NCBI GenBank assembly: GCA_019279435.1
Contig: JAAALK010000080.1
Location: 90,233,028 to 90,297,027, forward strand
Reading direction: 5' to 3'
Source of the DNA: Zizania palustris
Taxonomy: Eukaryota > Streptophyta > Magnoliopsida > Poales > Poaceae
DNA: 64,000 bases
The notes under the pieces were generated by a model, which made no database searches, was not told where the DNA came from, and saw only the letters and a list, made by a program, of their open reading frames with translations. Made by a program: the position numbers and the translations under genes. This document shows positions 1 through 10,063 of the stretch, piece by piece (position 1 is the stretch's first letter; the number at the start of each line of letters is the position of its first letter).

Positions 1-532
1 CGGAGGCCCCAGTTCGAAGCCCTGGTTCGGAGCCCCAGTTCGGAGCTCCGTCCCTACTCCGAACCCAGAAGATATTTACGCCCCGCTACAGTGCAGAAGT
101 CGTACCAGGGGCCCCTTCTGCCCATAGTTTGTCATCTAGCTGGTCAAGGTGTGACGTAGCCTGACATGTCTGTAAAGCTAAGGCACTTTGGTACAGTAGC
201 TAGCTCCTTTTCCCTCTCTATCCCTATGAGCCTAGGGCTCATAGGGGGCATCCCAGTCTTTTCCTTTGGCCTGCGTGCCTATAAAAGCAGGGCCAAGCCC
301 TTGTAACAGGGACACACGCTCGAGGGGGCCATGAGACCCTGGAGTTCTTTCTCCACACCAAGGCATAGCATGCCAAATCCACCACAAACTGGGCGTAGGG
401 CTATTATCCCCTAGGGGAGGCCCGAACCAGTATAAACTCTTTCTCCCTCTGAGAGAACCCATCGAGGTTCATTCTACCTATCATATACACACATACAAAA
501 CCTGTGCTGTAGCTAACACAATTGCTACAACA
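1..532 (+). repeat. E1 5' LTR (3' part only)
   Basis: This is the downstream half of a roughly 1064-bp LTR and matches 6197-6728 base for base except for 7 substitutions. A TATA box (TATAAA, 280-285) lies about 250 bp before the LTR end, so the putative transcription start and R/U5 lie inside. The LTR ends in ca at 532, two bases before the primer-binding site. Confidence 0.93.
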
Positions 533-534
533 GT

Positions 535-552
535 TGGCGCCGTCCGTGGGGA
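535..552 (+). other. E1 primer-binding site
   Basis: TGGCGCCGTCCGTGGGGA lies two bases after the LTR end. The same 18-mer occurs at the equivalent place in B, and variants with one difference occur in C and D. The first nine bases fit the 3' CCA end of plant tRNA-Asp as I remember it, but the match weakens afterwards, so the primer tRNA is uncertain. Confidence 0.85.
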
Positions 553-859
553 CCTTAGTACAAAAAGCTAAGTTCTCTGCCACTGTCTGCAACAAGAAGT
601 ACGCTTGAGGGGGGAGCTTCGAAGGTTCGTGCTTCGCGCACCCTTCGGCAAGGGGCTTCAGGTCCAGTCCGAAGGCCATCTTCGCCTTCCCTTACCCTTC
701 ACATACCGGAGCTCACCCTCCGGCAAGGGGCTCCGCTCCACGCGTCGAAGGCCAAGGTCGCCGAAGCCCCAGGGGCTACGAAGCCAGCCTTCAACCACAT
801 TACGAGGTATGTCCACTATCCGAAGTACCACCTCGGTGTGCAATTTCGCAACCACTTTG
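553..859 (+). other. E1 untranslated leader
   Basis: No convincing gene. The sequence after the primer-binding site resembles the leader of element C (about 25740-25920), including a shared cacccttc..aaggggctt stretch. In C that leader runs into gag; here it runs into hairpin repeats. This suggests the gag-pol replacement began just after the leader. Confidence 0.55.
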
Positions 860-1640
860 AAATTCGAAGCCCTGCTTCGCCTTGAAATTCGAAGCCCTGC
901 TTCGCCTTTAAAGCAATTTCTGCCCCGTCTTATTGAAAAAAACCCGAAGCCTTGCTTCGCCTTATCAAAAACCCGAAGCCTTGCTTCGCCTTATTTAAAA
1001 ATCCGAAGCCTCGCTTCGCCTTACAAAATCCGGAGCACTCCTCCGAAGGCTACACAGTGCCCCTGGGCCCGTAGAAGTAACAGGGACTCCGGGCCGTGGC
1101 CCGACGCATCCAGGGATTCCGGGTTCCATACCCGAAGCATCCCAGGGATTCTGGGTTCCGTACCCGAAGCATCCCAGGGATTCTGGTTCCGTACCCGAAG
1201 CATCCCAGGGATTCCGGGTCCCGTACCCGAAGCATCCCAGGGTCGAAGGTGACCCAGGGTCGAAGGTGGCCCAGAGTCGAAGGTGGCTCACATTATCACA
1301 GGTTCGGTGAATCCACACCAAATATCCTTTTCACTACAGTATCAAGCTCCGAAGCCTTGCTTCATTATCCAAACACACTCTGAAGCCTTGCTTCGCGTGT
1401 CGATCTGATATACGCCTAAGAATCTCGAAGTCATGCTTCGCTGGAAATCTAAGTGCGTTTCGGAGCCTCGCTCATGCACATCATCCAAATCCCAGCATGC
1501 CGAAGCATGCTTCGCTCAATTTGGTTTTGCTGAAGCCTTGCTTCGCACCAAATTAACGCGTTCGAAGCCCCAAGGGGGCCTTCGCTCAATACATTTCAAG
1601 CATTCGAAGCCGCCAAACGGCGCACCCCTTCGCATTTTTT
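860..1640 (+). repeat. E1 array of short CGAAGC-NNN-GCTTCG hairpins
   Basis: The interrupted palindrome CGAAGCCCTGCTTCG or a close variant recurs at about 866, 891, 943, 975 and 1006, and in weaker form near 1349, 1383, 1427, 1500 and 1530. Each has a 6-bp perfect or near-perfect stem and a 3-base loop. The array lies in the 5' leader of the element RNA where gag would start in an autonomous relative. Open frames across it are repeat shadows. A role in RNA packaging or small-RNA production is speculation. Confidence 0.7.
1105..1260 (+). repeat. E1 minisatellite, about 33-bp unit
   Basis: About four and a half units share the core acccgaagcatcccaggg, with starts spaced 32-34 bp apart. The overlapping antisense reading frames in this stretch are periodic and have no other support. 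Confidence 0.82.
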
Positions 1641-1863
1641 ATTGCCCACACCAGCAAATGCTAAATCCCTAGCTTCCACGAGCAAGGGGGGAAGCATGTA
1701 TGCGAGGTGTGCGGACATAACACGCAATACGAGCATGACAAGCTAAAACATTCGAAGCCATCAAACAATGCGGAGCATACAGATGAAGTATGCAAATACA
1801 AATAAACTCCATTCATTGAATGATAATTGAGAAGTATGTTACAAACGTACTTCGGCTACGAAG

Positions 1864-4800
1864 CTACGTATAGTCTGTATCTAAGCCTAAGAAGAATCGA
1901 GTGCGAGGTCCCAACCCTCGCTTGCCTTTCTTTTGGCCAGGGCCCCCTCGGCTGGACGAAGCCTCGTCGGAGCCTGCTCTCCCATGTCCGGTTCGTCCAG
2001 GCTCCGAAGCCCGCAGACCTCGCCTTCCATTTTGCAGGTCGCTCCGAGTTAGCAAAGCAGGCGGTGCCGTGTCGAAGGCAGAGAAGTCTAAGTCTTCGCC
2101 GTCCGCTAAGGCCGTTCGTGAAGGCAAAAACAAAGAACTCTGAAGGGACTCCGTCTTCACAGCGGCTAGCAAATCTTGGGCTACTTCGGAGATGGCTTCG
2201 CCGCTAGGCCCCCTCGGAAGCTTGAACCGAGGGGGGCCTTCGGACCTAGCTACTTCGAGGACTGCCCACAACTGTCGAAGTTCTTCAGAGTCCTCAAGCA
2301 CTTCGAATTCAACATTCGGAGGCTGAGCCTGGGCAGGTATAAAAACTCCCGCATTTATATTAATAAGCTGATAAAGTTTGTACAAGCCTGCAACGAAGTG
2401 TTACAAACAAGCCTAAGGAGATCTACACCTTCGGAGGCGGAGGTGTCGATGTCGAAGGCCTGTCCGACGAGGCAGGTGCTTTGGATCGGTGAAGTCGAAG
2501 GGCCTTTTGGAGGTCGAGGACTGCTTCGCAGCCTTGTTCCTTCCAAGGCTCCTGCAGCCGCCGCCAGGCTCCATGGACGCCCGACGGAGGCGTCACCAAG
2601 TGCTGGCCCCCGAAGGCCACTGGGGTCACGGAGGTTGCCGCCTGAAGGTGGTTGCACCTTGCTTCATGAAGCATGTGCAACACCCCTTGGCCCGCGACTC
2701 GGCTGGCCATGAGGGCGAAACCCTTCAGTGATTGCTCCGCCATCGAAGCCACAGTCTTCAAGAAATCGACACGGTCCCCAATTGGGTCCTGGTCGCCAAA
2801 GTCCGGAGCCCAGCATTCGGTCCCTATTTGCTCTAGGACGTCGGTCAGGCTCTGGGTGGCTTCGCCATGATTGTCCACGACGAAGTCCTAGAGCTTCTGG
2901 GCCCGTCCTCGGAGTGAAGCGTTCTCCTTCGCCTGCCGAGCCTCGGCGTCATTCGAAGCCTTGAGCTCCGCGCGGAGCCGAACCATCTCCGAGGCCAAGG
3001 CTTCCTTAGCCTTGTCGGCCTCAGCCTTCGGCACCTCTGCCTCAGCAGCCGAAGCCTCAGCCTGCCTTCGCCTCTCGGTTTCCACCGAGACTTGGCGTCG
3101 AAGGGCCTCCTTCTCCTCTAACAGTCGCTCCATCCGCCTGTCTGCAGAAGTCGAAGCTGCTGCGTTCAGTGCGAAGGCCTGCAAGAATTCAAGAAATCAT
3201 AAGTATTAATCGAAGGCTAAAATATAGTTCGAAGGATGCAAAGGGCTCCGCTCACCCGCACGAGGGTCTCGTTCGCGCTGATGAAGAGCTCCGTGGGGTT
3301 CAAGTAGCTAAGTTGAGCCACCAAGTCCCCTGCCTCCGCAGCTGCGCAGCTCTCGCGGAAGCTGTTGATTGCCACCTCCGTCACGGCACCCTTCGGCCGA
3401 AAGGGATGGACCACCTCCTCTGTCGCAGCCACCCGCGCAGGCTTCGGCGAAGCAGGGTTTAGGCCCACCACGTCGACCTCCTCATCGCTTCGAGGGTCCT
3501 CTCCGCTGCGGCCTCCGCTGCCTCTGTCCTCGGACGAAGAGCTCCCAGACTCCGAGTCACTGTCACTGCCGCTGCTGCTGCCGCTACTGCTCGAAGCCTC
3601 GGTTGGTTTCGCCGCGGCAGGCTTCGGTCCGGCTTTGTCTACCGGCTCTGCCCCGGTGGGCCTCATTTCGGCATCCTCCTCTGCAGAAAGGCCAAGTCAG
3701 AATCCGCATATTGAAGAGAAGCATGTAAAAAGGGTTTACCTTCGTCGGAGATTTCTTCGAAGGAAGGAGGGGCTATGTGTGCCCCCAATCCCTTCGCTGC
3801 GAAGCTGGTGTATCAGCCTTCGCGCCTGAGGTTGTTGCCGTCGAAGCCTTCGTGGCCTTCTCGGTGGCTGGAGTAAGCATGTAGGCCTCCGTCGTCGAAG
3901 GTCTCGCCGCCAGGGGCTCCGCTGCCTTCTTGGTGGCCGGAGCACTTATGGGCTCCACCGCTGCCTCCTCCGGGGTAGAGGTTTCGGTCGCAGGGACCTC
4001 CGACCGCACCCTCGAAGTCCCAAGCTCATCGTCATCCCCCCTCTTCCTCTTGGCTCCGGCCGACGAAGTTGTGAGGTGGGAGAAGTCTGGCAGAGCAGGG
4101 AACACCTCGAGGCCAAGCACGGTCCATACCCTGTTCCAATGCTCCCAGGACCCCACCAGAGCAAGGCGCTGGGCCTGCTCCTCATGTGTCGGAGTCCCAA
4201 CGACGCGCTCCGCCGCCGCAATGGCCTCCTCCGGAGTCCTCATTTCGAGGTGGGCTACATAAAAGTTCAAGTCAGAGTGAAGTTTTGCGAAGTATGAAAA
4301 GTGATAAGAGTTGAAGCCTTACAAAAGCTGTCGAAGGCCAACTCGCGAAGTTCCCCTTGGCCCAAAGCCTGGAAGAGCCCCTCCGACCAAGAGCGCACGA
4401 GGGGGCTGAGTCGGAGGGTGATGAACTCCTCTGTGAGGTCCCTCATGCTCATCTTCGCCGCCACCCTCCGAAGAAGCAAGATCCTCGAGCGAAGGGTGTC
4501 CTCGCTGGTCTTCACCACCCCTTCGCGTCGGTATAAGATGTGGGCGTTGGTACTCTGAAGGGGAGAGTTCACGCCAACGGAGGCATAGAACCATTCCTGG
4601 TCCCACTTCGAGTACCACTTGTTGTTCACAGCCCTCGCCGGGAAGGCATCCTGGAACTCCCTCCAGAGCTGGAAGTTGGCGCTGCTGAAGGCCAACGCCC
4701 TTTTGACGCGGTCTGTCCCCTCCCTCAGCTTCGGCTGGCAGTTAGCGTCGTGAAGGGCGACGAAGACATCCGCGCGGCCCTCGCGGCCTTCGGCCCTCAT

Positions 4801-5225
4801 GGCCCATTCGAAGACAGCAAGCCTCGCCACGACATTGGGCGAGAGTTGAGGGAGCTCGAGGTTGTAAGTCCTCAAGACTTCGCTCAGCATCCTGACTGCT
4901 GGCAGCCCGAGGCCGGCTCGAAGAAGGCCTCGAACACAACCACTTCGTACACCCGGGGCTCCGGCATGGCCTCTGACTTCTCCGGAACCCTAAGTTGGAT
5001 CTTCGCTGCGATCCTCCCTTCGGTGGCCCTCCGGACTGACTCTTCTGTGGAGATCGAGGCCCTCATCTCCAGCGTCTGCTCAAATTTGTCGGAGGGCGTC
5101 CGAAGGTCCCTCGGCCCTAGTCGCCTGGGTGCAGGCTTCGATGCCGCAGCCGCCGCTGCCTGCACTTGGGCGGAGCCCGAGCTCGAGCCCAAGACCAAAG
5201 GCTTCGCCACTGCCTTCTTCGGCAT
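1864..5225 (-). pseudogene. E1 antisense gene (aORF), five exons, broken
   Basis: The start is the ATG at 5225-5223 (product begins MPKKAVAKPL), about 149 nt after an antisense TATA box. Exons by GT-AG boundaries and comparison with B are 5225-4323, 4254-3740, 3680-3256, 3178-2429 and 2328-1864; introns are 59-100 bp. Exon 1 carries the domain I recall as Transposase_28 (VVVFEAFFE near residue 90, then LPQLSPNVVARLAVFEWAMR). Exon 3 is Ser/Asp-rich, exon 4 is a heptad-rich coiled coil, and the C-terminus FFLGLDTDYT matches B's FLLGIDTNFS. Damage includes a one-base deletion near 4917, a frame change in exon 2 between about 3780 and 3950, and an in-frame TAG at 2888-2890. The gene runs against the element's own transcription. 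Its molecular function is unknown. Homology to the copies in B, C and D is clear. Confidence 0.82.
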
Positions 5226-5366
5226 TTTGGTGGGACTTCGACGCAAGGGGCTAGAAGCTAGCGAATGGCACTCCGCGTGAAGCCAAAGAGGAGAAGAGAG
5301 CGAAGATTGTAAGGCAATGAGAAGGAAGCAAATGAGAGCGTGCCGAAGCCGCACGCGGTAAACCCC

Positions 5367-5374
5367 TATTTATA
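5367..5374 (-). promoter_or_regulatory. TATA box of E1 antisense gene
   Basis: TATAAATA on the minus strand lies about 149 nt before the ATG. A TATA box occurs at a comparable distance (100-154 nt) before the antisense genes in B, C, D, X3 and X4. The 5375-5650 stretch upstream of it holds no gene and would be the promoter region. Confidence 0.75.
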
Positions 5375-5664
5375 GGCGGTAAGAATTCCGACGGTCGTGG
5401 GCCGAACCGACTGTTCCGTAGGCCTTCAGCGAAGGCAAATCGGCCCAGCGCAGGGTAACGGTAACCTTTCTAACCGTTGCGGAGCCGTTTGGGCTCCTCG
5501 AGGTCATTCTGACAGCCGGCGCAGGCATTTATTACCTGCAGGTTTCGAAGTCACCTTCAGTCCAAGCTCCGAAGGGTTATTTTCTCCAAAGTTGTAATTC
5601 TAGATCATTTGTCCTAAGGGCGCGCGCACCCCTTCGTCCCGAAGGCCTGCACGCGAGGGGCTAC

Positions 5665-6728
5665 AGTTGGGGGAATATATTTCCCCTGAACAGGGGCCAA
5701 ATGATGTCAGCCTCCGACAGCCTTCGGCCCGGAGCCCAATACTGTCGAAGCCTGTTTCCTCCCCAAGAACTGTTCCCAAGTCTCAAGGTTCATGCCGGAG
5801 CTTGCAAGGGCGAAGCCCCAGGGCCCCGTCGAAGCCCTCTGGAGCGAGGTCCTTCGGAGCCCTCTGAGGCTAAGCCCTCGAGATCGCCTGAAGACCGCCA
5901 GAAGCTAAGTCTCAGGCTAACTTCGAAGCCAGCCTCCGGGCCTTCTTCGGAGTTAGCCTTCGAGCCCTTTCCGAAGTTAGCCTTCGGGCTCCCTTCGGAG
6001 CTCCTCAGAGCTAGTCTCCGGACCCTCTCCGGCCGGTTCGGGGGCCCCCAGTTCGGAGGCCCCCGGTTCGGAGGGCCCAGTTCGGAGGCCCCCGGTTCAG
6101 AGGCCCCCAGTTAGGAGGGCCCGGTTCGGAGGCCCCAGTTCGGAGGCCCCGGTTCGGAGGGCCCAGTTCGGAGGCCCCGGTTCGGAGGCCCCAGTTCGGA
6201 GGCCCCAGTTCGAAGCCCTGGTTCGGAGCCCCAGTTCGGAGCTCCGTCCCTACTCCGAACCCATAAGATATTTACGCCCCGCTACAGTGCAGAAGTCGTA
6301 CCAGGGGCCCCTTCTGCCCATAGTTTGTCGTCTAGCTGGTCAAGGTGTGACGTAGCCTGACATGTCTGTAAAGCTAAGGCACTTTGGTACTGTAGCTAGC
6401 TCCTTTTCCCTCTCTGTCCCTATGAGCCTAGGGCTCATAGGGGGCATCCCAGTCTTTTCCTTTGGCCTGCGTGCCTATAAAAGCAGGGCCAAGCCCTTGT
6501 AACAGGGACACACGCTCGAGGGGGCCATGAGACCCTGGAGTTCTTTCTCCACACCAAGGCATAGCATGCCAAATCCACCACAAACTGGACGTAGGGCTAT
6601 TATCCCCTAGGGGAGGCCCGAACCAGTATAAACTCTTTCTCCCTCTGAGAGAACCAATCGAGGTTCATTCTACCTATCATATACACACATACAAAACCTG
6701 TGCTGTAGCTAACACAATTTCTACAACA
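5665..6728 (+). repeat. E1 3' LTR
   Basis: It follows the purine-rich acgcgaggggctac and begins AGTTGGGGG, probably a mutated TGTTGGGGG. It ends at ca (6728). Length is about 1064 bp. A TATA box lies at 6476-6481 and U3 carries a 15-16 bp minisatellite. Confidence 0.9.
6029..6245 (+). repeat. Minisatellite in U3 of E1 LTR
   Basis: About a dozen units of roughly 15-16 bp with consensus near GTTCGGAGGCCCC(A/G) stand in tandem. The same array continues from the left window edge (1-60) in the 5' LTR. It lies about 230 bp upstream of the TATA box, so copy number could alter promoter strength (inference). Confidence 0.83.
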
Positions 6729-7452
6729 GTATTCATACCATCAAATTACCGTAACTGCAAGATCAGACCTAACCAAGAAAATTGCTAATCATGATAAATC
6801 AATAACACTTCAATGCATCGACATATTTTATTTAGATGAATGGTACACAATATGAACTAGATACAATAGATCGAGATTTCAGACTTAACCAATGAAGCCT
6901 CAAACTATGACACCTAATCACATCAATCTAAGAGATCAAAACAATGCAGCCTTAGACCTAGCAAAATATACCAAGATAAAACCGGCAATCACGCTGGCCA
7001 TGCCGATACCTCAAGAGATCAGTATGATGCAGCCTTGATGAACACTGACCTAATCAACGTGATAGTCGGGGTGGCGGGACTCACCTCTTCGCTAGAGATT
7101 GAGACGACGCAGCCCAGTTCCAAGTGACACGTCCCACCGTGGTTAACCTTGGGAATCCAAGGGTGGTGATGTGCTGAAAGTAGTAGTTTGTTGTGGTTGA
7201 CTGTGTGTGTTTTAAACTTAGCTAATTAGATACATATTTATAGTCCGGATACTTGTCGTCCAAGTAATCTACATTTTAACCGATTTTGGATCATTTTTAT
7301 CTTCTCCCGCCTTCATTGACTTATCCATATCTAGTCATATTGTAACAATGTGGACGAGCTTCTTTGACCACTTTTGATCGGACTTCTTTGACTTCTGTTG
7401 ACCGTGTGACATCCTTAGTGGGCCTAGGCTTTACCAAATCTTGGCGTCAATC
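6729..7452 (-). repeat. X1: LTR fragment of gypsy family X
   Basis: It aligns with X2, X3 and X4 from the word taccatcaaattaccgtaac onward and ends in the family's LTR terminus (cttggcgtcaa near 7450). Its left part was displaced by the E1 insertion. X3 and X4 have a polypurine tract on their right side, so the family reads on the minus strand here. The stretch holds no gene. Confidence 0.78.
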
Positions 7453-7461
7453 CAAAAAGTG

Positions 7462-8258
7462 TGTTGGTTTCTTTTTCGGTCACACGCGTAGCCTGAGAGA
7501 TCTTTTTAACTCTAGTGCAGTTCCTATAATCTTAGAAAAAATAAGGTTCTGATGGTGCCAATTAGTTTAACCCTATAATTGATAAGGGATCATAAATAAT
7601 AACATTATTAGTAACACCAATCGGCTATCGAGCCGATGATTATGGTGAGAATAAAATAAACAGGAATCAACGCACCCATTGGCCATACGATCGATGACCA
7701 CACCCACGCTATCGAGCTGAACACACTATCAAGCGATAGGATGAAGTCCTTATTCATAAAGGACGATGAGTGCCTCCCAAGTGCATATGGAATATTATGT
7801 GGAAACAAAGATAACCTATCGGCTTGTACTCCAATAGAAACTAAACTCAGCATGCCAAACAACGTATTTATACCATCAAATTACCGTAACTGCAAGATCG
7901 GACCTCACCAAGACAATTGCTAGTCACGATAAATCAATAACACATCAACCCATCGAGCATACTTTATTTAGATGAATGGTACACAACATGAACTAGATCC
8001 AATAGATCGAGATGTCGGACTTAACCGATGAAGCCTCAAACTATGACACCTAATTCACATCAATCTAAGAGATCAAAATGATGCAGCTTTAGACCTAGAA
8101 AAATATACCAAGATAAAACCGGCGATCACACTAGCTAGGCCGATGCCTTAAGAGATTGGTACGATGCAGCCTTGATGAACACTGATATAATAAATGTGAC
8201 CGTCGGGGTGGCGGGACACACCGCTTCGTCGAAGATCGAGATGATGCAGTCCGGTTCC
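7462..8258 (-). repeat. X2: truncated LTR of family X
   Basis: It starts at the family LTR edge TGTTGGTTTC, only about 9 bp after X1 ends, and follows the X consensus until about 8258, where it breaks into a copia leader fragment. No coding sequence; short frames here also occur in X3 and X4 as LTR shadows. Confidence 0.78.
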
Positions 8259-8695
8259 AAGTGCCAAGTTCCGATTTGGAATCGAAAGTTCCGATTTAGT
8301 TCAGTCACTTGTAGATTCTTCTCCTAACTTTGTTTTGCAGAGAATGTCATGACTGGTATGGCCTTGATAAATGTGATGTATGAGATGCATGCAATGAATG
8401 TAAATTAAATATGGCCTTCGTGTCATGATTATTTACAACCAAGGTTGGTGTACATTTGTGACCTGTGTTGAGTATTGATGCTTTGGCTGATGTAATTAGT
8501 ATAGGTACTATTTTGATAGGCTAGTACAGTTCCTGGAGGCCGGATGCACACACTCACTGATGGGAGCCATGGATATGGAGATCACCATGTGGACGGGCTA
8601 TACTATGTCACAGTCAAAGTGTTGTCTGTGGTGCTTACTTATATTCATGTCATACTATTCATGCAGGTTTCGTGTGCGCTAGGGACGTAACGTTG
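8259..8695 (+). repeat. Fragment of copia-1-family leader
   Basis: It matches 11225-11640 inside copia-1 (for example gtgatgtatgagatgcatgcaa and the block aatgtaaattaaatatggcc). It begins with two GAAGTTCCGATTT words and is cut at 8695 by the X3 LTR. No gene. Confidence 0.75.
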
Positions 8696-9808
8696 TGTTG
8701 GTGCATTTTTTGGTCACACTTTGACACACGCGTGGCTTGGGAGATATGCTTAACTCCAGTGCATATCCTACATTCTTAGAAAAAGGGATTCAAGGCGTGC
8801 CAATCAGTTTGACACTGCAATTGATAAGAAACATGAAAATATGATCAATAGCATGGCCTATCGGCTTTTGAGCCGATGACCATGATGAGAATGGAATAAT
8901 CGTGGAATATCATACTGATTGGCCATAGGGCCGATGACCATGGGTGAAGCAATTGGGAGAGCGTGCCATCGACCGATGACATAGGCAGTTTACACATATA
9001 GGCCGATGAGCACTTTTCCAATGCCAGATAAGATGTGTCGTTGAATCGAAGATAACCTGTTGGCTTGTACTCCGACATAAATAAATAAAACGTGCCAGAT
9101 AACATATCTATATCATGAAAATCATGACAATAACTAGATTGGACCTAACCAAGACAGTAGCTAATCACGATGATCTTGATAATATATCAAAGTATGGGGC
9201 ATTCTTTATTTATATGGACGGTATACAACATGAAAAATATACAATAGCAAGATATATCGAACTTAACCGATGAAACCTCAAACTACCACACCTAGATCAT
9301 ACCAATCTAAGAGATCAATCTGATGCAACCTTAGACCTAGCCAATACACCAAGAACCGACGACCGTACTGTTTCGACGTTCTCCTCAAGAGATCAATCTG
9401 ATGCAGCCATGAGGATACTGACCTAGTCGATACGGTCATCGAGGGTAGTGGGACTCACCTCTTCGTCCTAGACCGAAACGATGTAGCCCAGCTCCGAGTG
9501 CCAAATCCCAACAGGATAAACCTTGGGAAGCCAATGGTGGCGATCCACCGAGTATTTGATTGACAGAGATGTGTGTTCTAATATTCTAACTAAGTGTACA
9601 TATTTATAGTCCGGAGACTTGCCGTCCAAGCACTCTATCCTAACCGATTCTAGATAATCTTTATCTCCATCGACTTTTCTACATCCGATCATATTGTAAC
9701 AGCATGGACAGGCTTCCTTGACCATCTTTGATCAGACTCTTCTTGACTTTTGTCGACCGTCCGACATCCTTTGTGGGCTATGGGCTTTACCAAATCTTGG
9801 CGTCGATA
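8696..9808 (-). repeat. X3: 3' LTR of a gypsy family X element
   Basis: TGTTGGTGCATTTTTTGG starts it at 8696. The other edge is cgtcgata (9808), where X4 reads cgtcaaca. A C-rich tract just to the right (tggcccctag) is a minus-strand polypurine tract, so this is the 3' LTR of a minus-strand element whose interior lies to the right. The LTR is about 1113 bp. Confidence 0.82.
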
Positions 9809-10058
9809 CATGGCCCCTAGTTTCGAAGCATTAAGTGGCTGCTGATGCTTCAAAATTAACAAACACCATTATCCCTGCCGCCACGTTTTCTCAAATGTCT
9901 ATTCGTACAATCTTTTCACTTTGATTGCCAACTAAAACCCTTCATCTTCTAGTGTCTTTATAACTTTGCCCAGGGTTTTGGCTTCATAATTTTCTCTCAT
10001 TTTCCCACTTCTTCATCTTAATCCATTCATGATTGCATTGGGTGTTGCCTAGTCTGAC
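9809..10058 (-). mobile_element. X3 interior next to 3' LTR, left part
   Basis: It matches the start of X4's interior (about 42614 onward), including gatgcttcaaaa. It is interrupted at 10059 by copia-1 and resumes at 39518. No gene is readable here; the antisense gene of X3 begins after the copia-1 insertion at 39897. Confidence 0.7.
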
Positions 10059-10063
10059 ATACC

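Larger units (their letters stand above)
1..6728 (+). mobile_element. E1: non-autonomous Tat-type Ty3/gypsy LTR element (5' end outside window)
   Basis: Two direct repeats bound it: positions 1-532 align without gaps to 6197-6728, with 7 substitutions by eye (about 1.3%). A primer-binding site follows the left LTR and a G-rich polypurine tract (5651-5664) precedes the right LTR at about 5665. The roughly 5.1 kb interior has no gag, protease, RT, RNase H or integrase on either strand. It holds hairpin and tandem repeats (about 860-1640) and an antisense five-exon gene (5225 to 1864). Loss of gag-pol is seen directly. Mobilisation in trans by a related autonomous element is inference, by analogy with Dasheng/RIRE2 in rice and Zeon/Cinful in maize. 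At a rate of 1.3e-8 per site per year the LTR divergence suggests about 0.5 Myr. The possible TSD gtatt at 6729-6733 cannot be checked because the left flank is missing. Confidence 0.88.

Noticed and set aside
535..552. Firm assignment of the Retand-family primer site to tRNA-Asp
   Set aside because: Only about the first nine bases fit the tRNA 3' end as I recall it; I cannot verify the remaining positions without a tRNA set.
605..1252. A 215-codon plus-strand frame after the E1 primer site, at the place where gag would be
   Set aside because: Its sequence follows the hairpin and minisatellite repeats; no gag core, knuckle or protease motif is present.
995..1321. Several overlapping minus-strand frames with a repeating GTxNPWDASGTEP-like motif
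   Set aside because: The periodic protein is a translation of the 33-bp minisatellite in more than one frame; no start context or homology supports a gene.
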